Assembly: GCA_904502045.1 (NCBI GenBank)
Contig: CAJGEB010000034.1
Span: 1-8,912, forward strand
DNA from: an uncultured Oscillospiraceae bacterium
GTDB taxonomy: Bacteria; Bacillota; Clostridia; Oscillospirales; Ruminococcaceae
Direction of reading: 5' to 3'
Length of the DNA: 8,912 nucleotides
Part shown: piece after piece, positions 6,511 through 8,912 of the stretch
Layout: the number at the start of each line of letters is the position of its first letter
Position numbering within the stretch: the stretch's first letter is position 1
The notes under the pieces: generated by a model
Told to the model about the DNA's origin: nothing
What the model saw: only the letters and a program-made list of their open reading frames with translations
The model's database searches: none
Made by a program: the position numbers and the translations under genes

Positions 6511-6546
6511 AAAGCTTCTATGGAACTCCATAGAAGCTTTCTTTTT
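6511..6546. terminator. Bidirectional terminator between regulator and coat protein genes
   Basis: A perfect 13-bp stem (6511-6523 with 6528-6540) has a four-base loop. On the plus strand it is followed by CTTTTT. On the minus strand the sequence after the stem is also T-rich (TTATCTTTATTTT). It sits between two convergent genes and can serve both. Confidence 0.9.
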
Positions 6547-6552
6547 ACCCTT

Positions 6553-7005
6553 TTACCGATACATACCGTTTACATTCATATAATCGTATATCATCTTACC
6601 GTGCTCCTGCTCTTCCTTTTGAATATGGTTGAGCACGTTGCGCAGTCCCTCGTTTGCAAACTCAAAGATACTTGTGTTGTAGAGTCCTGAGGCGTGTTTT
6701 TCCGTTGCAAGAAGGTCGCTGCAAAGGTAGCTGTCGTTTTGCTTGTCGGAAGTATTTCCGACATTGTAGGTCGCCGTGAAGGTAGGCTTACTTTGTCCGC
6801 CGCCGCTCATCTGAGGAACGCTTCCGTTTTCAATCTGTGTGAGGGTATTGAAATGTCCCTGCTCCACCTGCGCTATCTGGGTAAACAAATTTTTGAGCTG
6901 AGGATCCACCGCACAGGACGCGTGCTTCGTGTACTTATCTACACATAATTTCTCCTGTCCCTTCAGATCCTTGAGGAGCTCCGTTTCTTTCTGACTTAAT
7001 TGCAT
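6553..7005 (-). CDS. Spore coat protein, CotF family, ferritin-like
   Basis: This 150-residue protein belongs to the CotF-type spore coat family of Clostridia and Bacilli. The lines LKNLFTQIAQVEQGHFNTL (38-56), YLCSDLLATEKHASGLYN (93-110) and LNHIQKEEQEHGKMIYDYM (125-143) are characteristic. It is predicted as four helices in two pairs joined by a Gly/Ser/Asn-rich linker (about 60-92). E18, E48xxH51, E102 and E132xxH135 have the order and spacing of ferritin-like di-iron ligands. There is no signal peptide, as expected for a coat protein made in the mother cell or forespore. ATG 7005 is chosen because AGGA (7018-7015) is nine bases away, whereas ATG 7014 directly abuts it. It diverges from a small gene at 7135 and converges on the metal regulator. 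The coat role comes from family knowledge; metal binding is an inference. Confidence 0.88.
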   Translation of the reverse strand: MQLSQKETELLKDLKGQEKLCVDKYTKHASCAVDPQLKNLFTQIAQVEQGHFNTLTQIENGSVPQMSGGGQSKPTFTATYNVGNTSDKQNDSYLCSDLLATEKHASGLYNTSIFEFANEGLRNVLNHIQKEEQEHGKMIYDYMNVNGMYR

Positions 7006-7014
7006 CTTTACCAT

Positions 7015-7018
7015 TCCT
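7015..7018 (-). promoter_or_regulatory. Ribosome binding site that decides the coat protein start
   Basis: AGGA (minus strand 7018-7015, within GAGAGGA) touches ATG 7014 directly but is nine bases from ATG 7005. The latter gives the family-like N-terminus MQLSQKETELL. Confidence 0.6.
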
Positions 7019-7036
7019 CTCTTTTTATTTTACCTT

Positions 7037-7066
7037 TATTATCGGCATATAAAAAAGTTTTATTCA
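7037..7066 (-). promoter_or_regulatory. Candidate sporulation (sigma-G-like) promoter of the coat gene
   Basis: On the minus strand TGAATA (7066-7061) is followed by a 17-base spacer and GATAATA (7043-7037). The sigma-G consensus known from Bacillus is about TGAATA with CATACTA at similar spacing, so the -35 is exact and the -10 matches five of seven. GATAAT could also serve as a sigma-A -10, and the region is AT-rich, so sigma specificity is uncertain. Confidence 0.4.
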
Positions 7067-7134
7067 GCAGGATAAATAATTCACTCCTTTTTATAAATAA
7101 TATTGATACTACTCATTTTCAAGGAGGATTTATC

Positions 7135-7344
7135 ATGGATAATATGCATAAAGTCAAAATAACCGTCAGGGACCGCGTTTTCTTCGCTTGGCAGCGGTCA
7201 ATGGAGTCAGTCCGTCTTTTTGAGGGATTCATCAAAGAGATGGAGGACGGCTCCGACGCAAAAACGCTCTTTGAGCATATCTCCGAGCGCGAAGCTGTTA
7301 ACTCCGCTGAGCTTCTCTCTCTTTTGCGAAAATACGAAAATTAG
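7135..7344 (+). CDS. Small helical protein of unknown function (69 residues)
   Basis: I do not recognise this protein. It is real on the evidence of a perfect AAGGAGG (7121-7127) seven bases before ATG 7135. It is predicted as two amphipathic helices (about residues 11-37 and 41-66) joined at DGSD, with many charged residues and no Cys, signal peptide or membrane segment. The second helix, LFEHISEREAVNSAELLSLL (45-64), resembles a ferritin-like or rubrerythrin helix, but the usual ExxH is ExxN (E53, N56). It might therefore be a degenerate half of a four-helix bundle that pairs with itself or with the divergent ferritin-like coat protein; this is speculation. Its stop overlaps by four bases the stop of the convergent glycosyltransferase gene. 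No terminator is visible after it. Confidence 0.75.
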   Translation: MDNMHKVKITVRDRVFFAWQRSMESVRLFEGFIKEMEDGSDAKTLFEHISEREAVNSAELLSLLRKYEN

Positions 7345-8423
7345 TCTTTGACCGCCTTTTCGTAAAACGCCATATTCTCTGCCAGCCGCTTGTTGCTTTT
7401 ATCAAGCTCAAGCGCACTTTTCCCGAAATCAAACGCAAGACGGTAGAGTCCGAGATAGTAGGCTGCGAGTGCTGCAATATCATACGGTTTTGCTCCCCAG
7501 CTCTGCGCTTCATTAATGTAGCTGCGTCCGCGCTCGCTAATCTCAAGGGCACGCTGTGCAAAATAAAGCGCTCCGCTCCACCTTTTTTTCTGCAGCGCCT
7601 CCTCTGCCGCCTCTATCCACGGCTCCCGCAGATGTGGAGCCTCTGCTATTGCCCGCAAAAGCCACTCCTCTGCCTCGTTTTCTCTTCCTTGATTTTTTAT
7701 TGCCCGCGCAATATATCTCATTGATGCGCACCGCTCCTCGTTCCACGTCGCACTCGGCATCTCAAGATGTCTTTTCAGAGTATTTTCACAATCTTTCCAT
7801 CTGCCGTAAAACATATATTCCCGCCCGAGATAGTGCATATTTCTGTCGTTTTGGGGATCCTCTTTCACCGCAAGTTCAAGTAGCGGCAGATACTGCGCAC
7901 GCGACTTTCTCTCATCTGCAAGATGGTCTATCTGTACTCCACTTGCCTCCTCCACCTTCACAGCTACCTCGCTTTTCAGTACCTCATGCACCGCATTTAC
8001 CCACTTAAATCCATGCCTTGCGTGCGCTTTCTCTATCCAAAAAACGTACCCTTCTTGTCCGTCGGGCAGAAAATTCCACGTGTAACGGTACCTCAAAAGA
8101 TTTGCTCCCTTATCAAGCGCCGCTTCCATTTTTTCTCTCCACCCCGCGTGAAATACCTCGTCAAGATCGGTGCACACGCAGAGGTCCGCATCCTCAGGTA
8201 CCAGCTCAAGAGAGCGGTTCCGAGCTCTGTCAAAGCGCCACGGAGATATTACCTCACGCGTTACATTTACGCCTTCCCCTCTTAATATCTCCTCGCTGCC
8301 GTCATCCGAGCCGGTATCAAGCACGTATATTCCGTCCGCCTCGCTCATCGACTTTATCCAGCGCTTCGCAAATTTCGCCTCGTTTTTACATATCGCGTAA
8401 ACGTATATTTTATATTTTCGCAC
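7341..8423 (-). CDS. GT2 family glycosyltransferase with TPR-like C-terminal region
   Basis: This 360-residue enzyme has an N-terminal GT-A catalytic domain (about residues 4-170) and an all-helical C-terminus (about 175-355) resembling tetratricopeptide repeats, with segments such as YLGREYMFYGRWKDCENTL and AEEWLLRAIAEAPHLREPW. Catalytic motifs are CKNEAKF (12-18), DTGSDDGS (36-43) for the nucleotide sugar, DLDE with DxD at 86-88 for the metal, and WVNAVHE (141-147). It is cytoplasmic, with no membrane span. GTG 8423 is chosen because AGGGG (8435-8431) is seven bases away; an in-frame TTG at 8456 lies inside a terminator hairpin. TPR regions in such enzymes often contact a protein acceptor. 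The gene directly follows a collagen-like Gly-X-Thr gene on the same strand, as sgtA neighbours bclA3 in Clostridioides difficile. Collagen threonines are therefore the likely acceptors (inference). The sugar is unknown. Confidence 0.88.
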   Translation of the reverse strand: MRKYKIYVYAICKNEAKFAKRWIKSMSEADGIYVLDTGSDDGSEEILRGEGVNVTREVISPWRFDRARNRSLELVPEDADLCVCTDLDEVFHAGWREKMEAALDKGANLLRYRYTWNFLPDGQEGYVFWIEKAHARHGFKWVNAVHEVLKSEVAVKVEEASGVQIDHLADERKSRAQYLPLLELAVKEDPQNDRNMHYLGREYMFYGRWKDCENTLKRHLEMPSATWNEERCASMRYIARAIKNQGRENEAEEWLLRAIAEAPHLREPWIEAAEEALQKKRWSGALYFAQRALEISERGRSYINEAQSWGAKPYDIAALAAYYLGLYRLAFDFGKSALELDKSNKRLAENMAFYEKAVKD

Positions 8424-8430
8424 CACTACA

Positions 8431-8435
8431 CCCCT
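8431..8435 (-). promoter_or_regulatory. Ribosome binding site that supports the GTG start of the glycosyltransferase
   Basis: AGGGG (minus strand 8435-8431) is seven bases upstream of GTG 8423 and four from GTG 8426. It lies just beyond the T-run of the upstream terminator. Confidence 0.5.
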
Positions 8436-8439
8436 ACCT

Positions 8440-8476
8440 AAAAATCGGCCTTCCAAAAAGGAATGCCGATTTTTTA
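8440..8476 (-). terminator. Terminator hairpin after the collagen-like gene
   Basis: Arms 8440-8454 and 8460-8475 pair over about 15 bp with one mismatch, with a loop of about five bases. Read on the minus strand, the hairpin ends in a run of five T (8444-8440), four bases after the collagen stop. A-rich and T-rich flanks also allow plus-strand function. Only about 17 bases separate it from the glycosyltransferase start, so it may limit rather than abolish expression of that gene. Confidence 0.82.
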
Positions 8477-8479
8477 AAG

Positions 8480-8912
8480 TTAAGCTTCAAGCGCTCCTGC
8501 CGCTCTCAGCGAGGCTAAAAGCGCGTTGACCGTCTGAATTGTTTCTTCAAGTGTAGCCGTTAATGCAAGATCCGCTACCGCTCCTGCCGGAGTTACTGTT
8601 CCTGCAGGTCCTGTGGGTCCCGTGGGACCTATCTCGCCCGCGGCTCCCGTTGCACCTGTGGGACCTGTGGGACCAACCTCACCTGCGGCTCCGGCTGCGC
8701 CTGTGGGGCCTGTGGGACCTATTTCGCCTGCGGCTCCGGTTGCACCCGTGGGGCCTGTGGGACCTATTTCGCCTGCGGCTCCCGTTGCGCCTGTGGGTCC
8801 GGTGGGACCTATCTCACCCGCGGCTCCTGCTGCGCCGGTGGGTCCTGTGGGACCCGTTGCTCCCGGAATTCCTGCAGGACCTGTGGGACCGGTGGGTCCC
8901 GCAATCATCGAC
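8480..8912 (-). CDS. Collagen-like repeat protein, BclA-like surface protein, 5' end outside window
   Basis: The visible 142 residues after an in-frame Met at 8908 contain 33 uninterrupted Gly-X-Y triplets (4-102) and a short C-terminal part of 40 residues. Threonine occupies Y in 18 triplets (14 GPT, 4 GAT); there is no Cys, Lys or Arg in the collagen part. Such stretches form triple helices in BclA-type filaments on the exosporium or spore surface, where threonines carry O-glycans. The C-terminus ([17 protein letters not shown], then an amphipathic helix ending LRAAGALEA) is a short type common in clostridial collagen-like proteins and may nucleate trimers. The frame stays open upstream of the Met with no ribosome binding site visible, so the true start and N-terminal domain probably lie beyond 8912. 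The partner is the GT2 enzyme downstream. Spore location is inferred; another surface location is possible. Confidence 0.9.
   Translation of the reverse strand, partial: SMIAGPTGPTGPAGIPGATGPTGPTGAAGAAGEIGPTGPTGATGAAGEIGPTGPTGATGAAGEIGPTGPTGAAGAAGEVGPTGPTGATGAAGEIGPTGPTGPAGTVTPAGAVADLALTATLEETIQTVNALLASLRAAGALEA
8630..8854 (-). repeat. Five tandem 45-bp repeats coding for a 15-residue collagen unit
   Basis: Five copies of [15 protein letters not shown] lie head to tail, at 8854-8810, 8809-8765, 8764-8720, 8719-8675 and 8674-8630. The copies vary only at the third triplet (GAT or GAA) and the last residue (I or V), plus scattered synonymous changes. The 45-bp unit keeps the frame, so copy number can change by slippage or recombination without breaking the gene. 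Confidence 0.92.

Noticed and set aside
7556..8008. Plus-strand open frame of 150 codons inside the GT2 gene
   Set aside because: It is antisense to a glycosyltransferase with clear motifs. It is rich in Ser/Pro/Leu, as expected for a shadow frame, and has no ribosome binding site.
8630..8854. Regular repeats as a CRISPR array
   Set aside because: The 45-bp units are directly contiguous with no spacers and keep the collagen reading frame throughout.

Overview
The window reads as chromosomal DNA of an anaerobic, spore-forming Firmicute of the class Clostridia, probably near the Ruminococcaceae/Oscillospiraceae. The grounds are the protein families (CotF-type spore coat protein, collagen-like spore-surface-type protein, clostridial GT8 and acyltransferase types, TM1586-type nitroreductase), strong AGGAGG-like ribosome binding sites, and TTG/GTG starts. 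The taxon is an inference from family resemblance. No rRNA, tRNA, CRISPR array, transposase or phage gene is visible. The DNA is gene-dense, and no gene-free gap exceeds about 260 bases.

Left part (1-1379, minus strand): a two-gene operon encodes a membrane-anchored XRE-type regulator and then a nitroreductase-family protein, whose start overlaps the regulator stop. The nitroreductase runs to the window edge. Its last visible bases are a perfect reverse complement of its own sequence just before (31-bp arms, 21-base loop), most simply read as a fold-back assembly or amplification artefact at a contig end.

Middle part (1507-6546, plus strand): a tight operon encodes two GT8 glycosyltransferases and a PlsC-like acyltransferase, and ends in a clear terminator. 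It probably builds or decorates an acylated surface glycan or glycolipid. Next comes a half-size ABC exporter with a TTG start and its own promoter, then a short DtxR/MntR-family regulator behind a good extended -10 promoter. That regulator carries the Met/Cys/Glu/His set of the iron-type DtxR primary site rather than the manganese-type MntR set. A bidirectional hairpin terminator closes this part.

Right part (6553-8912): this part has a spore-surface theme. A CotF-family spore coat protein (minus) retains a full ferritin-like E...ExxH...E...ExxH pattern. It diverges from a 69-residue helical protein of unknown function (plus). On the minus strand, a collagen-like Gly-X-Thr protein (5' end outside the window) is followed, after a terminator hairpin, by a GT2 glycosyltransferase with a helical, TPR-like C-terminus. 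The pairing recalls BclA3 and SgtA in Clostridioides difficile and suggests that the glycosyltransferase decorates the collagen threonines. This module, together with the ferritin-like coat protein, is the most interesting content.
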